DNA of 64,000 nt from Nostoc sp. UHCC 0870 (GCF_022063185.1 NZ_CP091913.1:512501-576500); one strand, 5' to 3'. Shown: positions 8,957 through 18,536, counted from the stretch's first letter. Translations and numbers: made by a program. The notes: generated by a model not told the origin, from the letters alone.

Positions 8957-9439
8957 ATGATAGTTCTCATCATGGGTGTGGCTGGTTCTGGTAAAACTAC
9001 CATCGGGAAACTGTTGGCGGAGTCTTTGGGATGGGAATTTCTAGACGCGGATGATTTTCACTCGCCAGCAAATATTGAGAAAATGCGGCTGGGTATTCCC
9101 CTGGATGATGCTGATAGAATACCTTGGTTGCAAGATATACGAAATGCGATCGCGCAATGGTTGCAAGAAAATAGAAATGTAGTTTTAGCCTGTTCCGCAC
9201 TCAAAGCCAGCTATCGACAATTTTTAGTAGGGGATAGCAGTGACATTAAGGTAGTCTACCTCAAAGGAGCAGACAAAATTATCCAAAAACGGCTACAAGA
9301 ACGCCAAAATCACTTCATGGGCGAAAAACTCCTCAACAGCCAGCTTCGTACCATTGAAGAGCCTGATAACGCTATACATATAGATATTTCACAACCCCCA
9401 GAAGAGATTGTGAATTTTCTCAAGACTATTTTTGGTTGA
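8957..9439 (+). CDS. gntK: Gluconokinase
   Basis: A 160-residue P-loop kinase that phosphorylates D-gluconate to 6-phosphogluconate, feeding the oxidative pentose phosphate pathway. The Walker A is GVAGSGKTT, followed by the family motifs DADDFHSPANIEKM and PLDDADRIPWL, ACSALKASYR and the HFMGEKLLNSQ lid region. Length is typical for the GntK/IDNK family. It is 26 bases downstream of sfsA on the same strand, so joint transcription is plausible. Confidence 0.92.
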   Translation: MIVLIMGVAGSGKTTIGKLLAESLGWEFLDADDFHSPANIEKMRLGIPLDDADRIPWLQDIRNAIAQWLQENRNVVLACSALKASYRQFLVGDSSDIKVVYLKGADKIIQKRLQERQNHFMGEKLLNSQLRTIEEPDNAIHIDISQPPEEIVNFLKTIFG

Positions 9440-9494
9440 TCTTGGGAGTTGGAAATTAGGAAGAAGTTATTACCCATTACCAACCCTTAGCAAA

Positions 9495-9698
9495 TTAATA
9501 TCGGATGAAGTGCAGCACATCACGCAATACACTATAACCTGCTAAATCCCACAGTAAATAAGCTAAAAAACCAATCATTGCTAAACGACCATTCCAGAGT
9601 TCGGCTTGGGGATTAAAGCCGAAGATAAAGGCGTTGCGGTCTATGCCATTGTAAGCATTAGCAACTGGTGGTAAATCTGTAGAAGGACGAGTTTCCAT
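9495..9698 (-). CDS. High light-inducible protein (Hli/Scp)
   Basis: A 67-residue single-helix chlorophyll-binding protein. The conserved ELWNGRLAMIGFLAYLLWDL includes the ExxNxR chlorophyll-ligand motif within a transmembrane helix. These proteins associate with photosystem II assembly and chlorophyll recycling under light stress. It is 142 bases from a near-identical paralogue upstream on the same strand. The N-terminus METRPST is shared by both. GGAGACAA precedes the ATG and serves as the ribosome site. Confidence 0.93.
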   Translation of the reverse strand: METRPSTDLPPVANAYNGIDRNAFIFGFNPQAELWNGRLAMIGFLAYLLWDLAGYSVLRDVLHFIRY

Positions 9699-9840
9699 TG
9701 TTGTCTCCTAAATATTTCAGAACTGTTTTTCAAAGCTTTGTTTTAGTTGGGATTTACCCACTCACAACGAAAATAAAAGCTTTGCGATTGCTTGTTTACG
9801 GTCGCAATGACGAAAATACGTAATGATTGCGTAAGTCCGG

Positions 9841-10047
9841 TTAGTAACCAATGAGGTGCAATACATCCCGTAGGACGCTATAACCTGCTAAATCCCAAAG
9901 CAAGTAGGCGAGAAAGCCAATCATCGCCAAACGACCGTTCCAAATTTCCGCTTGGGGATTCCAACCAAATAAAAACGCATTGCGATCGCGTCCATTATAT
10001 TCGGTAGCAATTGTTGGCATTTTACTCGTGGAAGAACGAGTTTCCAT
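9841..10047 (-). CDS. High light-inducible protein, tandem paralogue
   Basis: A 68-residue protein with the same architecture as the Hli gene at 9495-9698: METRSST start, EIWNGRLAMIGFLAYLLWDL helix, and end LRDVLHLIGY. The two differ mainly in the N-terminal dozen residues, which indicates recent tandem duplication. AGGAGCAA precedes the start. About 770 bases without a clear gene lie upstream, probably including the promoter; no specific light-responsive motif was identified. Confidence 0.93.
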   Translation of the reverse strand: METRSSTSKMPTIATEYNGRDRNAFLFGWNPQAEIWNGRLAMIGFLAYLLWDLAGYSVLRDVLHLIGY

Positions 10048-10545
10048 TTTTTTGCTCCTAACAATTTGTTACTTAACTTAACTTTAGCTATCTATCGGCG
10101 AATTGCTTTCTGTCGGTAGATACAATCTCTTAGCACTTCTTATGGACGATTAATGGAAACATTTTGATATTGTCAAATCCACCTTGAGGAGGTGACGATC
10201 ATCTTATTTGTAAATAAATGTAAATTGGTATTAAAATCTCATGGAGCATCAGGCTCTTTCTCAAAATAAATAAGGCACTAACAATTATTAAAAAATAAAT
10301 GTATTATTCTTTGTTTTATAAGGATTTTTTGCTCTCATTTTTGTAAATCTCTTTAGAATAATGCGGTTAAAAATATAAACTTCTATCTCCCGTCAGATAT
10401 GATTTCAATCTTTGGGAAGATGATTTTAACTATTAAAATTCAGCATTCTATATATTAACAATAAAATTGTAGGGAATGCCATAAATACATACATCAAATA
10501 CACTTGCTACTCACAAACTGACTAACTTAGTGCTGAGTCCTAATT
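10048..10545. other. AT-rich intergenic region upstream of hli genes
   Basis: About 500 bases without a convincing open frame, AT-rich, probably holding the promoter of the twin hli genes. It contains no repeat or structured RNA that I recognise. Confidence 0.4.
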
Positions 10546-10705
10546 CATTAGGGGTGTAAGGGTGTAAGGGTGTAAGGGTGTAGGGTTTGAAGGTGTTGGA
10601 CGGGGATTGAAACCCCGCCCAACACCGTTGCCCCAAGGAGGAGGGCTTTTAACCCAAGGGTTAGGTTGGCTGCTCTTTCTTCCCCCTACACCCCTACACC
10701 CGCCC
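10546..10705 (+). repeat. Composite repeat: STRR-flanked 115-bp unit, copy 1
   Basis: GGTGTAA heptamers (10550-10585) lead into a unit of about 115 bp. It contains GGACGGGGATTGAAACCCCG, GGCTTTTAACCCAAGGGTTA and GGCTGCTCTTTCTTCCCCC, and ends in CACCCCTA repeats. A second copy lies inverted at about 44901-45022, also bordered by STRRs. Confidence 0.8.
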
Positions 10706-10814
10706 CAACGGGGCTTGGTCATGAGTGAGTGGAATTTTGCTTATTTATGCTTAAATCCACCTTTACCACTCAGCACCCAGCACTTAGCAATTATTATTAG
10801 CGCAAGGAAATACA

Positions 10815-13800
10815 ATGTTTCACAGTACAGATATACTCGCACTCTACAAGCCTCTATTGTGGGTGGCACAAATCCCCGTTACTCCACCAGGGGTCTCACC
10901 AGCGCAATTATCACTGCTGACTGCTGGGCCGCGCTTTTTTGTGGCTTTATTGTCTGGAGTGATTTTAGCTTTTGCTTTCCAATTAGTATTAACCAATCTC
11001 TCCGTAGCCGCAGGGATTTCTTATTTGGGTCGTCCATCTGATTCAGGTACAGAAGTAGGCGGCAGTTTTGGCGGTACGATTCGCAAAATTGGCACGGCGG
11101 TGGGACTTTGGACATTAGTCTCTGTCACCATCGCCTTATTAATCGCCGCTTTTCTCGCAGTAAAGTTGAGCCTGTTGGTTTTAGATCCGGGATTGGGAGC
11201 AATTCTAGGTTTAGTGATTTGGGGCGCATACTTTTTATTATTGGTGTGGGTGAGTTCTACTACGGTAGGTTCGTTAATTGGTTCAGTAGTTCACACCGCC
11301 ACCTCTGGTTTTCAGGCGATTATGGGAACGGCTACCGCCGCCCTTGGTGCAAAAGCTTTCAATCAGCAAGTTGTATCGACAGCAGAAGCCGCCGCTTCTG
11401 CGGTGCGTCGGGAATTAGGTAGTGCGATTGACCCGATCAGTATCCGAGAAAACATAGAAGATTATATTGAAAAGTTGCGTCCACCAGAATTAGACGTATC
11501 TCATATTCGCCGGGAATTTGAAAGTTTACTGCAAGACCCACAACTGAGAGAAATTTCTGGTAGTCCTGATTTGCGTCAGATTGACCGCCAAAAGTTCGTT
11601 GAGTTAGTCAGCAGCCGTACAGACCTGTCGAAGCGAGATGTCAAGCGCATCGCTGATAATCTATACAAGGTTTGGCAACAAGTTGTAGGTGAACAAAAAC
11701 CTGTGCAGAACAACCTGGGTGAGTTGGTTAACTATCTCAAAACCATGCCACCAGGACAAACGAAAACCGATGAACTCAATGCCAAACTAGATCGGTTAAT
11801 GGCAGAAATGCGTCCAGGGAAGGAAGCTGATCAAAAAACAGCCCCAGGGCCGATTCAGAGTACAGTCCAGCAAGCAATATCTGCTTTAACTGGCATTGCT
11901 TTGGGACGGGCAGATTTATCAGATTTAGATGTGGAAAAAATCTGGCACGCTTTGACTACAGCCAAAGCAAAAGCCACAACACAAGCTGATAAATTAGGAT
12001 TGCCTACACCTTCCCAACCTTACAGCCCGATTCGCGCTGATGTAGAAAACTATCTACATAATACCTATGCTTGGCAATTGAGTGAGGAGAGAATTGCCCA
12101 AGAATTTCGTGATGTGATCTACGATCCAGCCGCCGATCCTAGTACAGTGCGACGGGAACTAGAACGACTTTCCCGCAAGGATTTTGTGAATATTCTCCAA
12201 GACCGGGGATTACTGACACAAACTCAAATTCAGCATATCGCCGATCGCCTGGAAGCGGTGCGTCAGGAAGTGCTAGTGATAGTCACTGCTGAAACTGAAA
12301 GGGAGATATCCCAAGACTTACAACGCCGTGTTAACAGTTATTTGTTGGTAACGGCTAAGGCTGATTTAACTCCAGAAGCAATTGAGCGAGATTTCAAGCC
12401 TTTAATAACAGACCACGAAGCAGATTATGAAACCCTATCACGGCGACTGGCTATAGTTGAGCGTCAACAGATGCAAGAAACGTTGCTAGAACGCAATGAT
12501 ATTCAATCCTACGAAGTTGATCGCATTTTAGATGAATTAGAAAGACAACGCGATCGCAGTTTGGTAGAGTCCAAAAACTTGGCAGAACAAGCCAAATATC
12601 AAGCTGAAACCCTCTGGCTAAATGTCGAAGCATATCTGCGTAACACCGACAAAGCCGAATTAAACCCCGATGCCATCCGGGCTGACCTCCAAACCTTGCT
12701 GGCAGACCCCCAAGCCGGAATGACGGCAATTGGGGCGCGGTTATCTCGTTTTGACCGTGATACCCTAGTACAATTACTGAGTCAACGGCAAGATATCAAC
12801 GAAGACCAAGCTAATCAAATCATCCATACTGTTGAGGAATCTTGGCACAGTGTCCGCCATGCGCCGCAAGCTATAGCAGACAAAGCCAAAGAACAATATG
12901 ATTCTGTAACGACAACAATTGCCGATTACTTACGCAGAACTGGCAAGGAAGAACTCAACCCAGAAGGGATTCAACGGGATTTAAATCGACTGTTTGAGAA
13001 TCCTAGTGAGGGAGTTGTCGCCATCCGTCAGAGGTTATCGCACTTAGACAGAGATACCTTGGTAAAATTGCTCAGTCAACGCCAAGACTTGAGTGAAGCC
13101 CAAGTCAACGAAGTGATTGACTCTGTGCAAACTTCCATTCGTAACATTGTGCGTGCGCCCCGTCGCCTAGCTACCCGCACCCAACAAAGAGTGCAGAACT
13201 TCCAAGCTTATTTAGAGGCATATCTGCGGCATACTGGCAAGGAAGAATTGAACCCAGAAGGCATCAAGCGGGATGTGCAGTTACTACTGCATGATCCAGG
13301 CGTAGGGATGGAAAATTTGAGCGATCGCCTGTCACATTTTGACCGTGGTACAATTATTGCTCTGCTAAAAATTCGCGAAGATATCACCGATCAAGAAGCT
13401 GCCCGCATAGCAGATAATATCGTCTCAGTCCGCGATCAATTTGTTGAACAGGTGCAGGGAATGCAACGGCGCATTCAAGATGTGATTGATGGAATTTTTG
13501 AAAGGATTCGTCACTATCTCAACTCCTTAGAGCGTCCCGAACTCAATTACGATGGTGTTAAACACGATGTTCGCACATTATTAGAAGACCCCCAAGCAGG
13601 ATTTGACGCATTACGCGATCGCCTCTCATCCTTCAACCGCGATACCCTCATAGCCATTATGAGTTCACGCGAAGATATTTCCGAAGCCGATGCTAACCGG
13701 ATTGTTGACCAAGTTGAACGCGCACGTAATACAGTGTTACAACGTGCCGAACGCTTACAACATGAAGCTGAACGCCGTTTAGAAGAAGTCAAACATCAAG

Positions 13801-13925
13801 CCCAAAGACAGGCAGAAGAAACCCGCAAAGCCGCCGCTTCAGCCGCTTGGTGGTTATTCGCTACAGCGATAGTTTCCGCCATTTTCTCAGCTTTAGGTGG
13901 TGCGATCGCTGTTGTTTGGGTGTAG
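10815..13925 (+). CDS. Large membrane-anchored protein with seven helical repeats
   Basis: A 1036-residue protein of no family that I recognise. Three hydrophobic segments lie at about residues 30-57, 85-112 and 118-142, and a fourth spans the last 25 residues. Between them, at least seven related units of 75-95 residues occur, roughly 200-290, 405-490, 500-585, 600-680, 690-765, 780-860 and 880-955. The consensus is YLRxTGKEELNPEGIxRD, then LLxDPxxG, RLSxxDRDTLVxLLSxR and a 'DISExxANxIIDxVE' end. Units four to seven are closest. The C-terminal part is coiled-coil, ending in ERRLEEVKHQAQRQAEE. The long helical region is most likely on one membrane face. The ATG at 10815 has AAGGA upstream, and a strong terminator follows. 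Confidence 0.8.
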   Translation: MFHSTDILALYKPLLWVAQIPVTPPGVSPAQLSLLTAGPRFFVALLSGVILAFAFQLVLTNLSVAAGISYLGRPSDSGTEVGGSFGGTIRKIGTAVGLWTLVSVTIALLIAAFLAVKLSLLVLDPGLGAILGLVIWGAYFLLLVWVSSTTVGSLIGSVVHTATSGFQAIMGTATAALGAKAFNQQVVSTAEAAASAVRRELGSAIDPISIRENIEDYIEKLRPPELDVSHIRREFESLLQDPQLREISGSPDLRQIDRQKFVELVSSRTDLSKRDVKRIADNLYKVWQQVVGEQKPVQNNLGELVNYLKTMPPGQTKTDELNAKLDRLMAEMRPGKEADQKTAPGPIQSTVQQAISALTGIALGRADLSDLDVEKIWHALTTAKAKATTQADKLGLPTPSQPYSPIRADVENYLHNTYAWQLSEERIAQEFRDVIYDPAADPSTVRRELERLSRKDFVNILQDRGLLTQTQIQHIADRLEAVRQEVLVIVTAETEREISQDLQRRVNSYLLVTAKADLTPEAIERDFKPLITDHEADYETLSRRLAIVERQQMQETLLERNDIQSYEVDRILDELERQRDRSLVESKNLAEQAKYQAETLWLNVEAYLRNTDKAELNPDAIRADLQTLLADPQAGMTAIGARLSRFDRDTLVQLLSQRQDINEDQANQIIHTVEESWHSVRHAPQAIADKAKEQYDSVTTTIADYLRRTGKEELNPEGIQRDLNRLFENPSEGVVAIRQRLSHLDRDTLVKLLSQRQDLSEAQVNEVIDSVQTSIRNIVRAPRRLATRTQQRVQNFQAYLEAYLRHTGKEELNPEGIKRDVQLLLHDPGVGMENLSDRLSHFDRGTIIALLKIREDITDQEAARIADNIVSVRDQFVEQVQGMQRRIQDVIDGIFERIRHYLNSLERPELNYDGVKHDVRTLLEDPQAGFDALRDRLSSFNRDTLIAIMSSREDISEADANRIVDQVERARNTVLQRAERLQHEAERRLEEVKHQAQRQAEETRKAAASAAWWLFATAIVSAIFSALGGAIAVVWV

Positions 13926-13954
13926 TTGAATAAATTTGTCTCCGCTTAATTTTC

Positions 13955-13981
13955 AGCCTCCTCAATATGGGAGGCTTTTTT
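13955..13981 (+). terminator. Intrinsic terminator after the seven-repeat protein gene
   Basis: Stem AGCCTCC ... GGGAGGCT with loop TCAATAT, followed by a run of T residues, 30 bases after the stop codon. This is a textbook rho-independent terminator. Confidence 0.88.
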
Positions 13982-14008
13982 ATAGGAACTGTAAAAAATC
14001 AACAATTC

Positions 14009-14476
14009 ATGCCGCAAAGAGATAATATCCACAGTATTGTTAAACAAGCTATCACCAAAGATGGCTGGGAAATTACCGACGATCCCTTTGTCATATCCTA
14101 TGGTGAACGATTTTTATTTGTAGACTTGGGTGCAACGGAAAGCAATACTTCAAGGCAGTTAACAGCAAGATTCATTGGGGCTAAACGCCAAAATAGTAGA
14201 ATTGCAATTGAGATTAAAGAATTTCGAGGTCGGTCTGCGATCGCTGATTTAGAACAAGCAATTGGTCAATACACTCTTTACCAACTCTTACTCAATCAAG
14301 TAGATCCTGAACGTGCAATATATCTGGCAATTACAGATATCACTTATGAAGAAATATTTAGTGAACCAATTGGTCAACTCGTAATTAGCGACTTACCCAT
14401 GAAATTGCTTATCGTAGATACAGAGAAGGCAGAGGTCAAGCAATGGATACCAACACGGTTTATCGGAACATTGTAA
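14009..14476 (+). CDS. xisH: XisH-family protein
   Basis: A 155-residue protein of the XisH family. The founder is required, with XisI, for excision of the fdxN element in Anabaena heterocysts. The fold is restriction-endonuclease-like, and candidate catalytic residues are in RIAIEIKEFRGRS. The start at 14009 gives MPQRDNIHSIVKQAITKDGW; the frame continues upstream only into the terminator. xisI overlaps its 3' end by 34 bases. No recombinase gene (xisF) or element boundary is seen nearby, so this is a stand-alone xisHI pair, as is common in cyanobacteria, and its role here is unknown. Confidence 0.88.
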   Translation: MPQRDNIHSIVKQAITKDGWEITDDPFVISYGERFLFVDLGATESNTSRQLTARFIGAKRQNSRIAIEIKEFRGRSAIADLEQAIGQYTLYQLLLNQVDPERAIYLAITDITYEEIFSEPIGQLVISDLPMKLLIVDTEKAEVKQWIPTRFIGTL

Positions 14477-14769
14477 AACAAGTCATTCAGAAATACGCTA
14501 ATTTTCGTCCCTCTCACGGTGAAATTAGACTAGACACAGTATTTGATGACACCCAGAATCGTTATGCACTCATGCAGGTAGGCTGGGAAAGGGGACGACG
14601 AGTTAGAGGAAATTTGATTTATATCACTATTCAAGATGGGAAAGTTTGGGTGGAATATGATGGCATGGAAACTGGTATTACTCAAGATTTAATTAATAGA
14701 GGAATTCCAGAGGCGGATATAGTTTGGGCTTTTTTGCCTCAATCACAGGCTGTCACAACTGGATATTGA
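14443..14769 (+). CDS. xisI: XisI-family protein
   Basis: A 108-residue protein of the XisI family, the usual partner of XisH. Visible motifs are MQVGWERGRRVRGNLIYITI, KVWVEYDGMETGITQDL and ADIVWAFLPQ. Its ATG lies 34 bases inside the end of xisH in another frame, so translation of the two is probably coupled. Conserved pairing suggests the proteins work as a complex, possibly toxin-antitoxin-like. That last idea is speculation. Confidence 0.88.
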   Translation: MDTNTVYRNIVKQVIQKYANFRPSHGEIRLDTVFDDTQNRYALMQVGWERGRRVRGNLIYITIQDGKVWVEYDGMETGITQDLINRGIPEADIVWAFLPQSQAVTTGY

Positions 14770-14799
14770 GACAAGGGAGACAAGAAAAAAACTTAGTGA

Positions 14800-17406
14800 C
14801 TAATGACTAATCAAACTAGCGATCGCCTCAATCAAAGCATCTGGATCTACTGGTTTTGATACGTGCATTTGAAACCCAGCCTCCATTGCTTGCTGCTGAT
14901 TGATTTCCCCAGCGTAAGCAGTAAGTGCGATCGCCGGAATATTTCCCCCTTGTTGTGGCGGCTGCTGTCTTAATTGCCGTATCAACATATAACCGTCTAC
15001 CTCTGGCATTCCAATATCACTAATTAAAATATCTGGTAATGACTCAGACAGTATATCTAATGCCTCTTGTGCTGATGTGACGGCGGTAACTTCCACCCCA
15101 TAATCTTCCAGAATAAAACTTACTAAGTCTCTGATGTCTGGTTCATCGTCTACTACTAAAACCCTTGTACCTGAAAGCATGGGGGATGGATGGTTAAGGG
15201 GTAAAGGTTGATCGTCTTCATAACTCATGGGTTCATGTTTGTGTATTAGTGGTAAATTGACTTTGAAGGTAGTTCCCATTCCTTCACCAAGGCTGAGAGC
15301 TGCAACAGTGCCACCATGTAATTCTACGACTTGACGCACGATCGCGAGTCCTAAACCCAAGCCCCCAAATTTTCTGGTAGTTGTACTGTCGGCTTGACGA
15401 AAGTAATCAAACACATAGGGCAAAAAATCTGGTGCAATGCCCTTACCTGTATCGCTGACTTGAATTTGTACGCGGTGATTAACTTCTGTGAGGTAAATAT
15501 CTACTCTGCCTCCAGAAGGTGTAAACTTGACCGCATTAGAGAGTAAATTCCATACTACTTGTTGTAGTCGATTGGGATCACCCATCACTTGACTTAAATT
15601 AGGATCAAGGACAGTCTGAATTTGAATAGATTTGGCATCTGCTGCCAGTCTTACTGTTTCTACCGCCGCTTCTACTACCATGACTACGCTTACCGGACAG
15701 ACATTTAATGTCAATTTGCCTTGCAGGATGCGGGAAACATCTAATAAATCTTCAATTAATTGAGTTTGTAGTTTAGCATTACGTTCAATGGTTTCTAAGG
15801 CTCGTTCTGTAGTAGCTTGATCAAACTTGCGAGAACGTAGCAATTTTGACCAACCTAAGATGGGATTGAGTGGGGTTCTCAGTTCATGGGAGAGAACCGC
15901 CAAAAATTCATCTTTAATGCGGTTAGCGACCTCTGCTTCTTGGCGTGCTAATCTTTCTTGAGATAGTAAGCGATCGCGTTCTTGTTCTATTTGCTTGCGT
16001 TCGTTAATATCTAAGACAAAAGCCACACCCATATTTTGCGAGTCGTTGAGTAAAGCGACCCCTAATACCACTGCTACCCGCTTACCGTTGCGGTGGATAT
16101 ACTCCTTTTCGTAAAGTTGGGAAACACCATTGGCTTTGACTTCAGCGATCGCGCGATCGTCCAAAGCTCTATACTCTGAAGGGGTAAGTTCTCGCCAATC
16201 GATTTTACCTAAAGCAGCAAACTCCTCACGAGTATAGCCAGCTAGCTTTAAGTAAGCATCATTAGCATCAGTAATGAAACCATCCACAGTCCAAAAAGCT
16301 ACCCCAATCAAATTTGACTCAAACAACCGCCGAAACCTGGCTTCGCTATCACGTAAAGATTGTTCAGCGCGTTTGTGTTCTGTGATATTGCGAGAAACTG
16401 TAATCACACCCTCAATCTTTTGGTTGATATTACGTAATGGGGTGAGAATGTATTCATAGTATTGTGTCCCATTTACTGTCACATATTCACACTCATCTTT
16501 GATGGGTGTACCATTTTCCATGACAGTTTGATATTGATACTCGCATTTTTCGATTAAATCTTTTGGTAAATCGAGTTCTCGCACAGTCTTACCAACTATA
16601 TCTTCTGGATGAAGACCCATCCCCGCAGCACCACCATCACTGACATACTGATATTGACCTGTGCTATTAAAGATAAAAATGTGATCTACTGAGGTAGCGA
16701 GAATAGCATCTAATATATTAGCCTGTTCTTGAACTTGGTTCGTCAGATGTTGGGTCTTTTCTTCTGTCTGTTTGCTTTCGCTAATATCCATACACGTCCC
16801 AATCATTCTTATCGGCTGTCCCTGCTGGTCAAAGAAAAATTTTCCCTTAGAAGCAATCCAATGTATTGTTTTATCTGGCCAAACTATGCGAAATTGATCA
16901 CTGTAATGCGGTTCACTAGCTTGGGTTTGGGAAATTTTCTGTGTAACTTTTTGTCTATCTTCAGGATGCACACAGGATAAAAATGCTTCGTATGTACCAG
17001 CAAAACTACCTGGAACTAAACCAAATAAACGTGCATGATTTTCCGACCAGATGACTTTTTCCGTCAGGATTTGCCAATCCCAAAATCCCATATTAGCAGC
17101 ATCTAAAGCCAACCTCAGCCGTTCTTCACTTTCCCCTAAAGCCGTCTCCACTTGCCGTTTATCGCTCATTTCTTGTTGTAATTGCTGGCAAGGAAGTTGA
17201 CACTCAACTAATTGCACAGGCGGTTGAAACCCGGCTGCTTTCAGTTGTTGCTCAAGCAATGCTTGTCTGCGCTGATACTGTTTTTCTAATTGTTCTAACT
17301 CAGCAATCCGTCCTCGTAAAGATATTAATTCCTGAGTTGTTTCACTAGCTGGGTCAACATTTGGTATTGACATTGGGAAAATAATTTTAAATTTATAATG
17401 CGACAT
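14800..17406 (-). CDS. PAS-containing hybrid sensor histidine kinase
   Basis: An 868-residue cytoplasmic hybrid kinase. A short coiled-coil N-terminus is followed by three PAS domains at about 95-215, 225-345 and 350-475. Then come HisKA with LSHELRTPLNPILGW, and a HATPase with the N box NLLSNAVKFTP, G1 DTGKGIAP and G2 GGLGLGLAIV. The C-terminal receiver domain has VDDEPD, the phospho-acceptor Asp in ILISDIGMP, and the conserved Lys in VSKPVD. No membrane segments are seen, so the signal is probably intracellular (redox, light or ligand through PAS). The ATG at 17406 is used; MSIPNVDP at 17373 is an alternative. No partner regulator gene adjoins it. Confidence 0.9.
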   Translation of the reverse strand: MSHYKFKIIFPMSIPNVDPASETTQELISLRGRIAELEQLEKQYQRRQALLEQQLKAAGFQPPVQLVECQLPCQQLQQEMSDKRQVETALGESEERLRLALDAANMGFWDWQILTEKVIWSENHARLFGLVPGSFAGTYEAFLSCVHPEDRQKVTQKISQTQASEPHYSDQFRIVWPDKTIHWIASKGKFFFDQQGQPIRMIGTCMDISESKQTEEKTQHLTNQVQEQANILDAILATSVDHIFIFNSTGQYQYVSDGGAAGMGLHPEDIVGKTVRELDLPKDLIEKCEYQYQTVMENGTPIKDECEYVTVNGTQYYEYILTPLRNINQKIEGVITVSRNITEHKRAEQSLRDSEARFRRLFESNLIGVAFWTVDGFITDANDAYLKLAGYTREEFAALGKIDWRELTPSEYRALDDRAIAEVKANGVSQLYEKEYIHRNGKRVAVVLGVALLNDSQNMGVAFVLDINERKQIEQERDRLLSQERLARQEAEVANRIKDEFLAVLSHELRTPLNPILGWSKLLRSRKFDQATTERALETIERNAKLQTQLIEDLLDVSRILQGKLTLNVCPVSVVMVVEAAVETVRLAADAKSIQIQTVLDPNLSQVMGDPNRLQQVVWNLLSNAVKFTPSGGRVDIYLTEVNHRVQIQVSDTGKGIAPDFLPYVFDYFRQADSTTTRKFGGLGLGLAIVRQVVELHGGTVAALSLGEGMGTTFKVNLPLIHKHEPMSYEDDQPLPLNHPSPMLSGTRVLVVDDEPDIRDLVSFILEDYGVEVTAVTSAQEALDILSESLPDILISDIGMPEVDGYMLIRQLRQQPPQQGGNIPAIALTAYAGEINQQQAMEAGFQMHVSKPVDPDALIEAIASLISH

Positions 17407-17409
17407 CAA

Positions 17410-17850
17410 TTATGATGCACCGCATAAATCAGATTGAGTATGAATTTTTTAACTAAACAAATCAATCCGTCATTAGATATATAGAAATTTATCTCAAAAG
17501 TTGTATATGTATATATAATATCTATCTATGGTTAGAGATATTGAATATTAGTCTAAGTAATGTACGGCTGAATTTGCTTACCCTCGATTAAGATAAAACC
17601 TCTTATGGGAGCGATCGCAGTCAGACAATTTTGGATGTAAGATGATTACGTATAAACTTAACCCTGACTATTGCTTGAGATAGAGGGAATCTATTTTACT
17701 CTACAGATAAATTTATATTTAGACTAGTCCACAATTAAATGTCTTTGATCATTGCCTCCTCAAGCGTCTAATTTGGAGGTAATTTTTTTGTCAAGAGAGA
17801 ATTTGAATTTTTGTGAAAAAAGCCCCCCGGTCGTTAGCCGAGGGATTCTG
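17410..17850. other. Intergenic region upstream of the hybrid kinase
   Basis: About 440 AT-rich bases upstream of the kinase start, with no convincing gene. The right part runs into the decayed tnpB sequence. I see no repeat or clear regulatory motif in it. Confidence 0.35.
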
Positions 17851-18163
17851 CAAGTCGGTATTGTTGCACAAAGACATTCGCGAATATCACCATACCAACC
17901 TCAAAAGTGCGATATGTGCCAAAATGCCAAATGAGTGCTGATTAGGCTAATTGACACAAGATGCTATTAATATTCTGAAATTAGCCTTGAGTACGGTAGG
18001 GCATACCGGAACTTGGATGGATGCTGAGCGAAGTCGAAGCATAGATCCGAACGCTACCCTTCGGGAACGCCAAGGGCGAACAGGAGATTCGACCTCTACT
18101 CATGCTGGAGAAATCTTGTATGAGCAAGTTGGGTCTATGAATGAAGAATCTCCGCCCTTATAG
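17850..18163 (+). pseudogene. Decayed 3' end of a tnpB (IS200/IS605-type) gene
   Basis: The plus strand carries a broken reading of the TnpB C-terminus. A zinc-ribbon-like stretch ends PQKCDMCQNAK and runs into a stop near 17932. The following frame reads DAINILKLALSTVGHTGTW ... GEILYEQVGSMNEESPPL, which matches the typical cyanobacterial TnpB tail. The catalytic N-terminal two thirds are absent. Between TGTW and STHAG lies a palindromic insert containing GCTGAGCGAAGTCGAAGC, kept in frame. Confidence 0.75.
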
Positions 18164-18170
18164 GGCGGAG
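18150..18170 (+). other. Right-end hairpin of the tnpB remnant
   Basis: The perfect hairpin CTCCGCCC-TTATA-GGGCGGAG overlaps the end of the tnpB tail. In IS200/IS605 elements such a structure marks the transposon right end and the 3' part of the guide (omega) RNA. Only the remnant is left here. Confidence 0.55.
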
Positions 18171-18177
18171 AGTGTCA

Positions 18178-18326
18178 ACAATGCGTTTTAATACACTTAG
18201 TACCTGTTGAAATTCTGCATCTCGTTCAATTGATAACGCATAAGAACGAGCATATTTTGGCTTTTCTTGCTGAACTAGCTTGTCTTGCAATTTCAGTGTA
18301 TTGCGCGATTCACCAGTATTTACCAA
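18178..18326 (-). pseudogene. Possible small gene cut by the tnpB element
   Basis: The minus frame reads SRNTLKLQDKLVQQEKPKYA ... FQQVLSVLKRIVDTL before passing into transposon-end sequence. The composition is protein-like: charged, helical, with no low-complexity repeats. There is no ATG, only a TTG at 18326, and the C-terminus would be encoded by the IS end. I read it tentatively as the remnant of a short gene truncated by insertion; it may also be chance. Confidence 0.35.
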
Positions 18327-18460
18327 GACTGTATTTAAATGTTATGTATGCAGTAAAACCCTCATTTTTTCGCGATCGCATAACCTTGTGATAACCCGAA
18401 GGCAAAAATGGATAAAGTCGAGCTTAGAGTGAAGGAGCAAAAATAAAAATAATTTTTTTG

Positions 18461-18493
18461 AATTTTGAATTTTGAATTTTGAATTTTGAATTG
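18461..18493. repeat. STRR, GAATTTT heptamers
   Basis: Four to five GAATTTT heptamers lie about 45 bases before the ParA gene. The same unit occurs before sfsA (8171-8190) and before the DevB-like gene (47625-47656). Confidence 0.85.
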
Positions 18494-18536
18494 AAGAAAG
18501 CGGTATATTCATGTAAGGCAGGGTCGGGAGTCAGAA

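Noticed and set aside
10879..11115. Short antisense and alternative frames inside the seven-repeat gene
   Set aside because: They overlap a long gene with clear domain structure and have no features of their own.
13967..14008. Upstream extension of xisH
   Set aside because: It would begin inside the intrinsic terminator; the conserved N-terminus starts at 14009.
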